Shown: positions 22,995-33,695 of the stretch, piece after piece
Position numbering within the stretch: position 1 is the first letter of the stretch
Layout: each line of letters opens with the position of its first letter
Assembly: GCA_964019425.1 (NCBI GenBank)
Contig: OZ025786.1
Span: forward strand, 434,001-498,000
Origin: Flectonema sp. DT1601
Lineage: Eukaryota > Euglenozoa > Diplonemea > Diplonemida > Diplonemidae
DNA length: 64,000 nt
Direction of reading: 5' to 3'
Notes under the pieces: generated by a model
What the model was told of the DNA's origin: nothing
Seen by the model: the letters and a program-made list of their open reading frames with translations, nothing else
The model's database searches: none
Translations under genes and position numbers: made by a program

Positions 22995-24392
22995 ATGGAA
23001 TCAGTCAGGGAATTAGAAAAGATAAGAGGCCTCAGTGAAGAAGTTGAACTTCACATGGAAGAACTAATAACAGAAGTAAAGAACGTTCCAACCAATCACA
23101 GAACCAGAATACATCACGAGCACTTTATTGCTGAGAGGTTAGAGCTGATGAAATGTAAAAAGAGAAAACTAATTGAAATGTTCGAAGAACAAAATCAGAG
23201 AAAAAATCCAATCCAACCTTTGGGAACAACGGAAACAGAATTCTACGAAACCATTCAAGGAATACAAGAGTATCACGTGAAATTTCCGAAACTTGCTGTC
23301 TCTCCTCTACAACCAGAGCAACCAGCTCCGGAGAAATGCCGAGTCCAGTTCAGTGGTGAAGAAGGTTACGGCAGATACCTCGATCTACATGAGGTATATA
23401 ATCTCTTTTTAGGACAGTCATTCGTATGTCAAACAGACGATGCCAAGGGAAAAAGTGGAATAGATGCTCTCCTTTCAGTAACAGTGGCTCCAATTGAGTA
23501 TATTGATTGGCTTCAGAGATTTCACATGTTTCAAAAGATTCCAAGAAAATTTAAAAACAAACAATATTCTGAGTACCTTGATGCTCTTTTTAATTATCTG
23601 AAGGGATTCTACGACAGAACTCAACCACTCTCAATGGGTATTAATAAAATGATTGAAGAAGGAAAGGAAAACTTTTCAGAACGATGGGGCACAGATGGTG
23701 TCCTCGGATGGGAAGACATGAAAGTTCAGACAGCACCAGCTGGAAAAAAACTAACAAAATCCCAAAGACAGTACCGCACCCACAGACAAATTGCAGAAAC
23801 AGAAGAGTTAATCCAACGTCTGTACGATATGCTAAAAGAAAGTATTGATCAAACTGCTGTCATGTTAGAGCGCAAAGAAACACGTTCAAAAGAAGAGTTA
23901 CTGAAAGAAGCTGAGAGAGAGGAAGCAGAAGCTCAACGTGTTTACGAAGAGAATTATAAAAAACAAATCGCAGCAGACAAGAAGAAGAATGAAGATGACG
24001 ATGACATACCAAGTGTTAAGAATTCTCGTAACCTTCCTTTGGGTTATGATGGACAGCCTATTCCATTTTGGTTATACAGACTTCACGGTCTTAATATGAA
24101 GTTTACTTGTGAAATCTGCCGAGGCTATGAATACGTCGGACCAAAAGCATTCGACAAACACTTTCAAGAAGCTCGCCATGCTCACGGTATGCGATGCCTG
24201 GGAATTCCTAACACAGTCCACTTTCATCATGTTGTTGGTATTCAAGAGGCTCTCGCTCTCTGGAAGAAAGTCAAAAACGACGTAGCTGATCAGCGCTGGA
24301 ACGCAGAAGACGAACAGGAGTACGAAGACAATGAGGGACACGTCTTCAATAGACGCACACGAAACGACTTAAAAGTAAAGAAACTGCTATAA
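22995..24392 (+). CDS. SF3A3: Splicing factor 3A subunit 3 (SF3a60/Prp9)
   Basis: Component of the U2 snRNP SF3a complex needed for branch-point recognition in the nucleus. Intronless, 465 aa, close to the usual 460-530. The N-terminus has the family opening (ESVRELEKIRGLSEEVELHM, then RIHHEHFIAERLELM). The middle matches the Prp9 core: YLDLHEVYNLFLGQ, YIDWLQRFHMFQKIPR, YSEYLDALFNYLKGFYDRTQ. The C-terminus has NLPLGYDGQPIPFWLYRLHG followed by the matrin-type zinc finger FTCEICRGYEYVGPKAFDKH and ARHAHGMRCLGIPNT, and ends with EGHVFNRRTRNDLKVKKLL. All are diagnostic. It fits a genome with many short introns. Confidence 0.97.
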   Translation: MESVRELEKIRGLSEEVELHMEELITEVKNVPTNHRTRIHHEHFIAERLELMKCKKRKLIEMFEEQNQRKNPIQPLGTTETEFYETIQGIQEYHVKFPKLAVSPLQPEQPAPEKCRVQFSGEEGYGRYLDLHEVYNLFLGQSFVCQTDDAKGKSGIDALLSVTVAPIEYIDWLQRFHMFQKIPRKFKNKQYSEYLDALFNYLKGFYDRTQPLSMGINKMIEEGKENFSERWGTDGVLGWEDMKVQTAPAGKKLTKSQRQYRTHRQIAETEELIQRLYDMLKESIDQTAVMLERKETRSKEELLKEAEREEAEAQRVYEENYKKQIAADKKKNEDDDDIPSVKNSRNLPLGYDGQPIPFWLYRLHGLNMKFTCEICRGYEYVGPKAFDKHFQEARHAHGMRCLGIPNTVHFHHVVGIQEALALWKKVKNDVADQRWNAEDEQEYEDNEGHVFNRRTRNDLKVKKLL

Positions 24393-24890
24393 CCCTGTAG
24401 TAGAGTCAACGAGTTAGTGCCTCACAGAATGAGTAAGGAACCAAACCACAGGAACTGGCAACCAACTGCCAGCAAAGACAAATAAGGAATAACAGGCACA
24501 CTGATAACTGTAATCAGTTGGGCTGTGGGCTGCAGTATGATTACTTTACTAGTTAATTTCTAGTTGTGTAGGAGATTAAAATTCGGAAGCCTTCTTCCAT
24601 AAAGCTTTAAAAAATGTTTGCATTAATAGTAACGTGGAATTCAGTCAGTGTTTTTATCCTTTTGGTTCGTTTCTTTTTCTTTACCTTTGACGCTTCTTTC
24701 GATGCGAGGGAAGCAGCTGATCACCCCACTCTCACCGTTATCATAAACCATTAAACACCTCTTTGTTTACAGTGTTATATACGTCTATGAGTCGAAGGAG
24801 AAACCTGAGGAGAATGTAACAGCTAAACTCTTTATATCATCTATTCTGTTCTCCATTTATCTTTTCTATTACCTTCAGTGATAAGCAAAC
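24393..24890. other. Intergenic, no gene seen
   Basis: About 500 bp of mixed composition between SF3A3 and the next gene, without long homopolymers. Not coding in any frame that I can support. Confidence 0.45.
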
Positions 24891-25832
24891 ATGTGTGGAA
24901 GGTGTCCTAGTGAAAAGCATGAACCAGAAACTGACACTAACGAAGAAAAGCATAATGTAAAAAGTGATCCAGAAACAGACAAAGAAGAGACGGGGGCTAT
25001 TAAAAATGAAGAAGTTGCATCAGAGAATGTAGCGACAGAAACAGTTAAGTTGGATTCTATTTCTCTAACTGCAGATGCTGTTGGAAAGATTAACGAGGCT
25101 CAGAAAGTAGAATCTCGTACTACTATCCCGTGGCCATCAGACTCCTGTTGTTGTGTTGCTGTTGTTTGTTCGTTGCTATTGCTGATCGGTTGGTACATGT
25201 CAAGCGGGTCTAAGAAAGAAACCCAAGCGGCTCCACCACGACGTGTAGCTATCCAACAAAAGTATGATGTTCAGCAAACTACTTCAAATGCACTCAAACA
25301 GTTGGGACAATCATCAGAGTATTCAAAATATCTTAAAGTAAAGAAAAGTCACATCATGCAAGAAGTCGACGCCAATGCTCGTCGCTGTCGTCAATTTGCC
25401 TTTACTGGAGGTGCCATTTACTTAGCTGCCTGCTACTACTTCGTTCAACCACCAGCTACTTTCCGCAGTATGTCGAATTTTTCATTGGTACTCGCTGCTG
25501 TTCCGTTCTTCTTACCGATGTTGAAGAAGGTGTGTTATTTTCTGTTTTTCATTTGTTGACGGGGCTTGTCGCTTTTTTCATAGTTTTTTAACAAATAAAA
25601 ACAGGAGCAACCTGGGCTGTTTTGGTCTTGTTTTCTATCAACTATGGCACTGGGCTACACTACTAACGCATCAAAGGTGGTTGGTGTTGGGTGTCTCTAC
25701 GCGGTTACGGCTTCAGCGTTGTTCATTCCAGCGCTGTCGTTTTATCAGACTGAGTCGCAAAGAACAAAAATGAATTATTTGAAGTTGTTGCAAAACCCAA
25801 CAGAGCCCCCAAGCAAGTGTAAATGTTGCTAA
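24891..25832 (+). CDS. Membrane protein with acidic N-terminus, unknown
   Basis: Exons 24891-25529 and 25605-25832 around a 75-nt intron (GTGTGT...AACAG, phase 0) give 288 aa. The first 85 residues are Glu/Lys/Thr-rich and probably cytosolic. Membrane segments follow: CCCVAVVCSLLLLIGWYM (about 90-108), FAFTGGAIYLAACYYFV (about 166-182), FSLVLAAVPFFLPML (about 193-210), then VVGVGCLYAVTASALFIPAL in exon 2. The loop between the first two is Gln/Ser/Lys-rich. It ends in PPSKCKCC, a Cys cluster that could be lipid-modified. No family recognised. Confidence 0.75.
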
Positions 25833-26380
25833 ATGAATACTTCTGTAGTTGACTACTGTGTTGATGACCAGTCAAAGCAGAGGAGACTTTGCTACGTATA
25901 GCGATATACTATTGGAAGAATGTGTGTTCTGAGATACCCCAAAGGGGGAGTTAAAAAAAAAAAAAAAAAAAAAAATCCAACTTTGGAATATTTGTGATAT
26001 TCGCAATACGATTTATTGTCACTTTGCGCTTTAGAACATATTTTACAGTATTATAATAGTTTGTATGTGTTTTTTTCTTTTCCCCCCCCTCCTTTGTTTT
26101 TTTCGTTCTCTTTCTGTTATTTCTATTTGTGGTCTGCTACTAAATATCATACAACCGAATTTCAGTGGTGTTGACTGTCTTTTTCCGTGAGTCTATCTCT
26201 CCTGTAACATTCACCCTGCGTCAGAATTACTCGTTTGTGTGTTTTCGTGAAAAATGTTTTGATTTTTTTTTTCTTTTTGTTGTTGTTGTTGGCACACCTG
26301 TAGTCTTTCTAAAGTATGTTTTATATGGTTTTTTTTCAGACGGCACAAAAAAAACCAAAAAAACCAAAAAAAAAAAAAAA
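25833..26380. other. Intergenic, A and T runs
   Basis: About 550 bp with an A-run at 25954-25975 and an A/C-rich leader directly before the next ATG. The upstream in-frame extension from 26165 is Phe-rich and taken as untranslated. Confidence 0.45.
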
Positions 26381-27076
26381 ATGAAATTGAAGGTAAAACA
26401 CGGAAAAGACAAAATAGAAGTTGAGGTACCCGACACCATGAGCATCGGAGAATTCAAAAAAGCAGTCGAAGAGAAAACCACCATCCCCGTAGCTAATCAA
26501 AAACTACTGTACTTGGGAAAACAACTATCAAACAATGAAAGTAGTTTGGTAGGTCTTGGTGTAAAAGACAAGGGAGTAATAATGGTTACAGGATGTACCA
26601 GTGAAGAAGCAAAAGCAGCAGCTGTAAAGCCGATAATAACCACCACCAGTAACATTCTAACTGGGGAAGTAACAACAATAAAACCACTTTGTGAGGAAAC
26701 TCAGCATGCAAAAGTGTTGGAAAGTGGACCACCAGAGACAGACACACCGGGTGATCTGTCAGCTGGGAATCGACCTCTTCCAATAGAAACAGAAACACGT
26801 GTGCCGTATGTTAAGGATGTTGTTAATGGTGCTAAGCAAAAGCTTCGATTGCGAATTTTGAGCAAAGAAGATAAAATTGTAATGGCCAGCGAATCTGATA
26901 TGAAAAACCTCCCATTTCACAGCATCTCAAAAATAACATCCGAACCTATAAAGTCACAACCACAATACCACATCGTCGTCCTTCATCTTAGAGATTCCGC
27001 TAACAGTAAATTATTTTTGTACTGGTTCCCTGCCCAGTATGTTCAGAATCTCAAAAATATTATTTTTGGTTTCTAG
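26381..27076 (+). CDS. Ubiquitin-like domain protein with PH-like C-terminus
   Basis: Single exon, 231 aa. Residues 1-75 are a ubiquitin-like fold (MKLKVKHGKDKIEVEVPDTM, VEEKTTIPVANQKLLYLGKQ, SLVGLGVKDKGVIMVTG), lacking the terminal Gly-Gly and so not conjugated in the usual way. A Thr/Pro-rich linker (75-150) precedes a C-terminal beta-rich block ending in a helix (KLRLRILSKEDKIVMASES, ISKITSEPIK, YHIVVLHLRDS, LFLYWFPAQYVQNLKNIIFG) that resembles a small PH/GLUE-like domain. Such proteins commonly dock on the proteasome or on Cdc48-type machinery (inference). The ATG follows an A-run; earlier in-frame sequence is low complexity. Confidence 0.75.
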   Translation: MKLKVKHGKDKIEVEVPDTMSIGEFKKAVEEKTTIPVANQKLLYLGKQLSNNESSLVGLGVKDKGVIMVTGCTSEEAKAAAVKPIITTTSNILTGEVTTIKPLCEETQHAKVLESGPPETDTPGDLSAGNRPLPIETETRVPYVKDVVNGAKQKLRLRILSKEDKIVMASESDMKNLPFHSISKITSEPIKSQPQYHIVVLHLRDSANSKLFLYWFPAQYVQNLKNIIFGF

Positions 27077-27270
27077 GAAAATAGAGGTTCATTAACAAGG
27101 ACAATTATCGTGATGTGGCACTGCTTGGTTTTATGTACTTTTATATTTTATGTGGAGAAGCTAAGCAAGTGAGTTCAATATACCGAATTCAGGTTATTAA
27201 CCAGCGACAAATTATATTTGAAAAAAAAAAAAAAAAAAACTTCTCCCATCCCGTTTTTTTTTTTCTTGTT

Positions 27271-27308
<38 letters not shown>

Positions 27309-27610
27309 ATACCTTACCCTTTTTCTTATTTTTTAGAATTAATTCCTAATCGTTAAAGAAACTTTAAAAATAGTGTTGTTTATGTGTGTGTTGTTTTTTT
27401 TTTTCTTCTTTTCCCCCGTTTTTTTCCTCTGATGGCCTCAACTTTTCTATCCGTTGAGGCCTCTCTGTTATTCTACCAAGAAAGAATGAAATAATATATT
27501 TGAAAAAGAGTTTTTTTTTTCTTTTTTTTTTTTTTTTTTTTCTTCCAAGACATCAACGCAACCTTTCTCTAAACACAGTGATAAATAAATAAATAAATAC
27601 ATAAAAAACA
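27077..27610. other. Intergenic, long T-runs
   Basis: About 530 bp with A- and T-runs (27221-27239, 27276-27306, 27509-27541) and an AAAT tetranucleotide tract at 27581-27599 just before ARL1. No gene seen. Confidence 0.5.
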
Positions 27611-28302
27611 ATGGGGCAGCTTTGGTCAAGGCTGAAAGAGACACTTGGAATGGGGAGCAAGGAAGTTAGAATACTCATATTGGGACTAGACAATGCTGGT
27701 AAAACTACGATCCTTTACAAATTGCAGTTGGGGGATGTGGTAACTGCGGTTCCAAGTATGTGTTGCTGTATCCTTCTAAGAAAAAAAAAAAAACAGAAAA
27801 AAAAAAAAAAAAAAAAAACACAGCTATCGGATTCAATGTTGAAACAATACAATATAAAAACTTGTCACTTCAAGTTTGGGATCTGGGAGGCCAAACTAGC
27901 ATACGTCCCTACTGGAGATGCTACTACAACAACACAGATGCGGTATGTGTTTTTGTTTTCTTTATCATCACCGACACCGGTTAATACAATTCATTTAAAT
28001 AATAAATTACGTAACAGGTAATCTACGTAGTTGATAGTGTAGATAGAGACCGTATGGGTATCGCAAAAGAAGAACTATTCGCAATGTTGGAAGAAGAAGA
28101 GCTTAAAGAAGCTGTTTTAGTTGTGTTCGCAAACAAGCAAGACAAGGAGGGAGCTCTGAACGAAGCCGAAGTATCAGAAGCACTAGGCCTCAGTAACATT
28201 ACTGATCGACAATGGCATATTCGCAAAACCAGTGCGGAGAAGGGAGAAGGAATTTTTGAAGGTCTGGAATGGCTCTACACCACAATCCAAGGAAAGAGCT
28301 GA
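27611..28302 (+). CDS. ARL1: ADP-ribosylation factor-like GTPase 1
   Basis: Small GTPase of the trans-Golgi that recruits GRIP-domain golgins (family knowledge). Exons 27611-27755, 27824-27942 and 28018-28302 give 182 aa, the normal ARL1 length. Gly2 for myristoylation is present (MGQLWSRL). Nucleotide motifs: GLDNAGKT (P-loop), TIGFNVET (switch I), [20 protein letters not shown] (switch II, characteristic of ARL1 rather than ARF1), NKQD, and TSA for the SAK-type motif. [15 protein letters not shown] and [19 protein letters not shown] also favour ARL1. The first intron contains long A-runs before its acceptor CACAG at 27823. Confidence 0.96.
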
Positions 28303-28482
28303 TCACTCACAGACTTACCCTTCGCGCCGTAGTGATCATGATGAGTGAGAATCTGTTTTAAAAAAAAAAAAAGGGAAAACCCCTAATTCCACAAAAATAG
28401 TTTGCGAAATCGCCAACTCATCACAAAAATTTTAACCGCTCGAAACAACCCAACATGACGGGAAAGTTTTCAGAATTTTCTG

Positions 28483-28555
28483 AGCTCCGGTGGTCTACTG
28501 GTTATGACCGCCGAATCATGACCCGGAGGTCTCGGGTTCGAACCCCGTGACATCC
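28483..28555 (+). other. tRNA-like sequence (possible SINE head or decayed tRNA)
   Basis: An A-box-like TGGTCTACTGG (28491-28501) and a perfect B-box GGTTCGAACCC (28535-28545) are spaced as in a tRNA gene, followed by TTTTTT at 28556-28561, a possible pol III terminator. A D-arm GGTC...GACC and a four-pair T-arm can be drawn. The anticodon arm pairs poorly and the acceptor strands do not pair, so this is not a normal tRNA. Confidence 0.6.
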
Positions 28556-29248
28556 TTTTTTCTCTTTTTCGTAATGACGGAAAATGTGGCCAAAACATAG
28601 TCAAAGGGCGGATTGATCACCTACTGGTCGAGTTGAGACATATTCCCGTTGCAATAAATCACCAAGACCCCTCCCGTGTGATCGATCACTTTAAAATGTT
28701 ACTGTGCAGTTCACCAGTGAGACTAAGACCTCCAACCAAAATTCACCAGACTTCAAGTTCCAAATTAGGTAATTTTTGTCAGGCATATTCGAACCATCGA
28801 CAACAGAAATTCTCACGTTAGTAAAAGCCTTTAGAAATGTGGCTTAACGATCCTCATCATCGATTTAGGTTCGTGACTCAGAAGCCTTCGTCATGTGGCC
28901 CTCCTCCCAGCCAAACTCCCAACATGACTGGTGTCTCCAAACGAGGGGTCGAGCCGAAGCCCGTTTGTCGCTGGAATCGGAAAAGCCACGAGTCCGAAAG
29001 GACCCTAACCTCCGAAGAGGCAGCTGCCGTTCCCCCATCATTGGATAAGTAAAGCGACGATAAGAGTAGTGGTATTTCATTGTTGGTAAACCTCCCACCT
29101 ATAACTACACCCGACTAGAGTCAAACTCAACAGGGTCTTCTTTCCCCGCTGACAGTTTCAAGTCCGTTCCCTTGACTGCTGTTCGCCAGATAGTAGGTAG
29201 GGGCAGAAGGAATCTCATTGGTCCATTCATGCGCGTCTTTAATTAGAA

Positions 29249-29280
<32 letters not shown>

Positions 29281-29364
29281 CAGTTGCAAATTTGTTTTTT
29301 CAGGTTGGACTTTGTACGGGACAGGCGGGCTTTTATTAGGGGCTCCCCCCCCTTGGGGGGGGTT

Positions 29365-29413
29365 GGGGGGGGCTTGCGTCCCGCCAAGAATTTGGCGGAC
29401 GCAAGCCCCCCCC
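29365..29413. repeat. Strong G/C-rich hairpin
   Basis: G8-CTTGCGTC-CCGCCAA, loop GAAT, then TTGGCGGACGCAAG-C8: about 22 base pairs with one bulged C. A C8-TT-G8-TT tract lies directly upstream (29345-29364), so G-quadruplex or cruciform formation is possible. It sits inside the TIR element. Confidence 0.85.
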
Positions 29414-29553
29414 TTGCACTCTTCCCAGCTTAAAAAACAAAAAACCTGCCGCAAGCCAAATTTTTGGGTCAAGTTCGAGTCCTGGTGGACAACTTTTTTT
29501 TGTAGGGAGTTGGCGATTTCGCAAACTATTTTTGTTGAATTAGAGGTTTTCCC

Positions 29554-30259
29554 AAAAAAAAAAAAAGAAAAAAAAAATGAAAAAAAAAAAAAAAAAAAAA
29601 ATGAGATAGCTTTTTTAAGAAAAGAATAATTCTGGAACGAACAATGAGAAAACTAAAAGGCGAAAGAATGTCCAGCAACCGACCCTCTACCCTCACTAGA
29701 GGGCTTCTCGGCAGTAGAGGGAATGCAATGGGTGAGCACCCCCTTATGTGTTCTTCAATCTGCTTTCTCATGTATTGGTAGTGAGGATTCTTACTTTGTG
29801 GTATAATCTGTTTCATAAAGCAGTAAATTGGATGTCTTTGTTGGACAAACGCTCTACACTTTGAGAAATATAACTAAAAGTGAATTGTTTTGGTAGTTTC
29901 AATCTGCCTATTAAACTCCGAAAGGAATGATCTTTATCGAGTCTACAAAAACAAAGTCAGAGAACTGTCTCATTAGTATTCATGTACTGGGGGATATTTC
30001 CTGACGAAATCCCCTCTCGAAGAAGGGATTTTCTTTTCAATTTTCTTTCAGTTCACGGATGAGTTTCCCCCTAATTGTTCCTCCGTTCTGACCCACGAGC
30101 TGGCCGAAAAAAGTGTTTTAACAGCCTGGCATACTTGGCCTGCAGAGTCATGAGAGACTTTCATTAGGTTGACGAGTATTCGATGTCCTAAAAACTGCAG
30201 TCATGTTCATTTCTTTTTCAGGAAGTCCAACCCAATTATTATACTACTCACTAATTAAA
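29554..30259. other. Intergenic, no gene seen
   Basis: About 700 bp to the right of the TIR element, beginning with A-rich runs and then mixed sequence. No frame with coding character. The part near 29640-30200 has short inverted motifs (CCCTCTACC...CTAGAGGGC, GGCAGTAGAGGG) but no assignable feature. Confidence 0.4.
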
Positions 30260-30838
30260 ATGAAATCCCCGTCATCGTCAAATGTTCCTTTTTGGAGAAC
30301 CTGTTTGATGTGTGGAAGTATCGTATTTCAGTTTATTACTTTAATTTGTTATTGTGTTGCGGGTTTTGCGATGGCGTTATCGGATCCGAGAGGAGATGCA
30401 GAATCCAATTTTATGATCGTCATCGCTGTGAGTTCGTGTGCCTTAGTGTCTTCAATTATATCAAGTGTTTTACTTTGTATTGGATTTGACACGAGAAAAG
30501 AACGTTGTGCTCTCATTATGTTGATTGTTTATCTGTCACTACTCGCCTGTTCGTGTGTATTGATCATTGTTGCTTGTCTTCAACATGACTTTACATACCG
30601 TGGAGATAAAGAAGCCCGTCGTGAAGATAATCATATGGCTCATGTTATGAATACTTTTGCAGCAATAGCTGGGGCATCTATCTTTGCTATTATGGGAAGC
30701 TGTTCGTTTGGATGTGCTCTGTGTTGTGCCCAAAGGAGAGAGCGAGTGACGGCAATTCTCATTCCCGACTTTGAATCAGGAGACCAATCTCACCATCAGA
30801 TTTACTCAGAAATTAAAACTCTTGAATTGGATGATTAA
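30260..30838 (+). CDS. Four-transmembrane (tetraspan) protein, unknown
   Basis: Single exon, 192 aa from ATG 30260. Four hydrophobic segments: CGSIVFQFITLICYCVAGFA (about 18-38), FMIVIAVSSCALVSSIISSV (about 54-75), CALIMLIVYLSLLACSCVLI (about 85-105) and FAAIAGASIFAIMGSCSFGC (about 134-155), with an arginine-rich tail (CCAQRRERVTAILIPDFESG). The layout is like claudin/PMP22 or small tetraspan proteins, with a hydrophilic loop (HDFTYRGDKEARREDNH) between helices 3 and 4, but no claudin or tetraspanin signature is seen. The in-frame ATG at 30203 would add 19 residues and is less likely because the stretch looks intergenic. Confidence 0.75.
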   Translation: MKSPSSSNVPFWRTCLMCGSIVFQFITLICYCVAGFAMALSDPRGDAESNFMIVIAVSSCALVSSIISSVLLCIGFDTRKERCALIMLIVYLSLLACSCVLIIVACLQHDFTYRGDKEARREDNHMAHVMNTFAAIAGASIFAIMGSCSFGCALCCAQRRERVTAILIPDFESGDQSHHQIYSEIKTLELDD

Positions 30839-31998
30839 AAGGCAACCCTCCCCAATCCAGTTATAATGATTCATGTCTAATTTGTTGCGTGTTAACCCTT
30901 GATTTATTTATCTAAGTCGTTTCACTAAAGTTTCACTCCCCCCTTTTTTTTATAAAGAATTTTACTAAGAAATGTTCATTTTTATTTTTTATAAAGATTG
31001 TTTATTTCTTGACCAGACTATAGGCGAAACCTACACTCTGCCGTATTACATTATACTCTGGTTTTGGTTTCCCAGGGCTCACGATTAATTCGTAATTGAA
31101 TAACTCGATTCCGTACTGCACTGAATGACAACACGGAAAAAGAGACATGTATGCAGCTAAGTTAGAAACATTTATTATAATGTAGAGCAAGTACGTCAAT
31201 TGCAGAGTGTTAGCCTGTATTAACATTTTAGTCACTGTGTCATGAATTTTTTAATTTTGTTATTGAGTTCTGATACAATACAAGAGATTTATATTCGTAT
31301 GAACCTAATCAAACAGTCTTCCCCCCGTACATCCGAGAGACTGTTGTTCCTTTGCGCTTGATAATATAGTATCAAGTTACTCCCTGACAAAATACAAATA
31401 GAAAAATAATTGAATATAAAAAAAAAAAAAAAAACTCACATCTAACTTCGTTCTCTCTTCCATCTTACTTTATATAAATATTTAAAATGTTTGCTATGAA
31501 CTTTTTAATGATTATTCCGTCCTAACATCTTGCTAACTCAACTATCGCATCACGTCTTTAGTTCCTTTGAGCTGCTTTAAACAAACAACTTATCTCTATC
31601 CTTGTTGTACTTTTAGATTAGCTCTATGAAAGCAGTAGAATGTCATTAAGCTATTGTGAAACTCAAAAGAATCGCTTGATTCGTATTTTCGATTATATTT
31701 TTTTTATTTATGTTGTACTCTTCTTTGTACTCCTTCTTGGTTAGAAACAACCAGGTCCTGACTAACAACGTTTCTATCTCCAGTGCAATTGACTCAATGA
31801 TTGCATTCTGATCTTTTTTTTTTTAAATTTATTTTCCATTCTTCTTATCACACCTAAACAACACACACAAAGTAAAGGATGATATATTTGTTGTGGTGTG
31901 TCAACTCTCATATGTTGGGGTTCTTGAACGTTTATGAGATTTTATGTAATCAATTTTTGTTACAGGCTTCTGCCCAAGCACAAAGAAATAAAAAGAAT
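30839..31998. other. 1.1-kb intergenic region, no gene seen
   Basis: AT-rich; A-run at 31419-31434. A minus-strand frame at 31002-31235 reads partly like a hydrophobic protein (LTYLLYIIINVSNLAAYMSL) but has no support from splice signals or composition. The in-frame extension of the next gene from 31879 is treated as leader. Confidence 0.4.
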
Positions 31999-33695
31999 AT
32001 GAGCAGACAGGGTGACTTCCACGAGCAACAGGCTGCATTGGCTGATCAAATCTTAGCGACTGCAGCCCTGCAGTCGAATTCTTTGGGATTGCCACCGGCA
32101 ACAGTGAGACACATTCCTTCTGGAATATCACCTCAAGGACTTGGAGATGTAAAAACAATGGAAGATGCGAGGAAGTTAGCAAGACAGATTGTTTTGAATA
32201 AATCTCTAAATTTAGTTCGGGAAGAAAATCCAAACCACAAAATTCAAACTCTTGTTGATGAGTTGAAAGATCTCCGTGCTGCGAGTGAATCAGCACCTGG
32301 ATTTACACCAAATGTGAATGACCTTTCAGTAGCTATTGATGGTCACTCTCCAGCAATACCTCAAGGTATTATCGGACAGATTCAACAGCACATGGCAAAG
32401 CAACCAACTCATCTACTGCCTCAGATGCAGGCTCCTCCTCCTATTCCAGCGCAGCAAGTTTACGTTCCTGCAATGCAGGGAGTAGTACCTGGAGCGGTAC
32501 CAGGAGCGGTACCAGGAGCGGTACCAGGAGCGGTACCAGTAGCAGGTAATGTAGAACAACAATTGCAACAACAGGAACATCAATTAGCTCTCCTATCTCA
32601 GTTACAAAAACAACTAATGTCACAGCACACTCCGCAGTCTCTTCCTGAGCCACCACCTCATCAACAACACAACCAACCGAGAGTGAGTCCAACTAGACGT
32701 CATTATGACCCTGCAGCATACTTATCACCTGTAGCTGCTGCTGGAGTAGGGCCGGGTAGTTTTGTTACTCCTCCAATCCCAGCAGGTGCTCTTGTTCCAC
32801 AATACAATGTTCCACCTGTGACGCATTATAATTATCCACCTCCTCCTGTTATGATGCCAGTTGTTGGGGGTCAAGCAGTTCCAGCATTTGATGCGTTCCC
32901 TTCTCTCCAATCGGGAGTTTCCGCTCCCGCTGAGGAATCTCCTGAAGAACTCGAGGCACGTGAGCAGGCACATCGTATTATGGTCGACTTTATTGCACAA
33001 AAGAACTTGTCAAACCTACTGACTGAAAAGCTCGCAGAAAAGTCACAAGAGGCGGATTCTCTTCGTGCTCGTCTTGCTACCGGTGAAGGTACCGAGAGCA
33101 TTGCAAGGATGTCTGAAGCGCTCGGCATTTATGAAAAGGAGCTTTCTTCAGAAAGAGCACGTACCCTGTCTCTGGAACACGAGCTACAGAAGCTCAATTC
33201 TACGTACGAAGCCAACGGACTTCCACTCCCCAGATCTCGGGACGAGTATGAAAATGAAATCAGCGCTCTTCGTAAGTATGTAAATTATCATTATTTTAGA
33301 ACTAGTGCTCAACTAAAGTCATAAGACGAACACCTAATTAAAAACTAATAAATAGGAAAGTAGAGATGCAAGACGTAGTCATCAGTGATATCAACTCCAG
33401 GGCTAACCGCGAAAAGCAGGAATTACAAACTGACATGGAAGGGCGTATATTTTCAGTAAAGAACGCTACGTCAGAGTCTCTGCAACGTGAAATTGATATG
33501 CTCCGCGCAAAGCTTAAAGAGAAGAGAGGTGTTAACCAAGAGTTGCAAGATATGTTGAAATTACATCTCAGATATAACTCTGATTTGAGGACTAAAAATC
33601 TTCTTCAACAGCCACAATGGGTGCATCCACTTCTCAAAGACCCGCAGCTTACTATTCCTGAACTCAGAGATCCGTTGGAGCGCGTTGATTTATAA
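31999..33695 (+). CDS. Pro/Gln-rich coiled-coil protein, unknown
   Basis: Exons 31999-33275 and 33356-33695 around an 80-nt intron (GTATGT...AAATAG) give 538 aa. The N-terminal part is Gln/Ala-rich (FHEQQAALADQILATAALQS). The central part is Pro/Gln-rich, with a perfect 12-bp tandem repeat encoding VPGA units at about 32488-32540 and a long stretch of aromatic/proline text (TPPIPAGALVPQYNVPP). From about residue 310 it is a coiled coil (LEAREQAHRIMVDFIAQKNL, SEALGIYEKELSSERARTLS, EIDMLRAKLKEKRGVNQEL), ending HPLLKDPQLTIPELRDPLER. Reading order and frame are clear. Family not recognised; it could be a cytoskeletal linker. Confidence 0.8.

Larger units (their letters stand above)
28373..29553. 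mobile_element. Non-autonomous DNA transposon-like element with 47-bp TIRs
   Basis: Terminal inverted repeats at 28373-28419 and 29507-29553 match at 45 of 47 positions. They start GGGAAAACC and end inward with AATCGCCAACTC. The element is 1181 bp and lies between A-runs, so a target-site duplication of A's cannot be measured. No transposase frame is present. The interior contains a tRNA-like sequence (28483-28555), a strong G/C hairpin (29365-29413) and a second B-box-like stretch (GTTCGAGTCC at 29473) followed by a T-run. The high TIR identity suggests fairly recent mobility. The superfamily cannot be told from the termini by eye. Confidence 0.8.

Noticed and set aside
28837-29098. Open frames on both strands inside the TIR element
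   Set aside because: Ser/Pro/Arg text open on both strands, not resembling a transposase; explained by composition.
31002-31235. Minus-strand 77-aa frame
   Set aside because: Some hydrophobic character but no supporting signals; probably chance.
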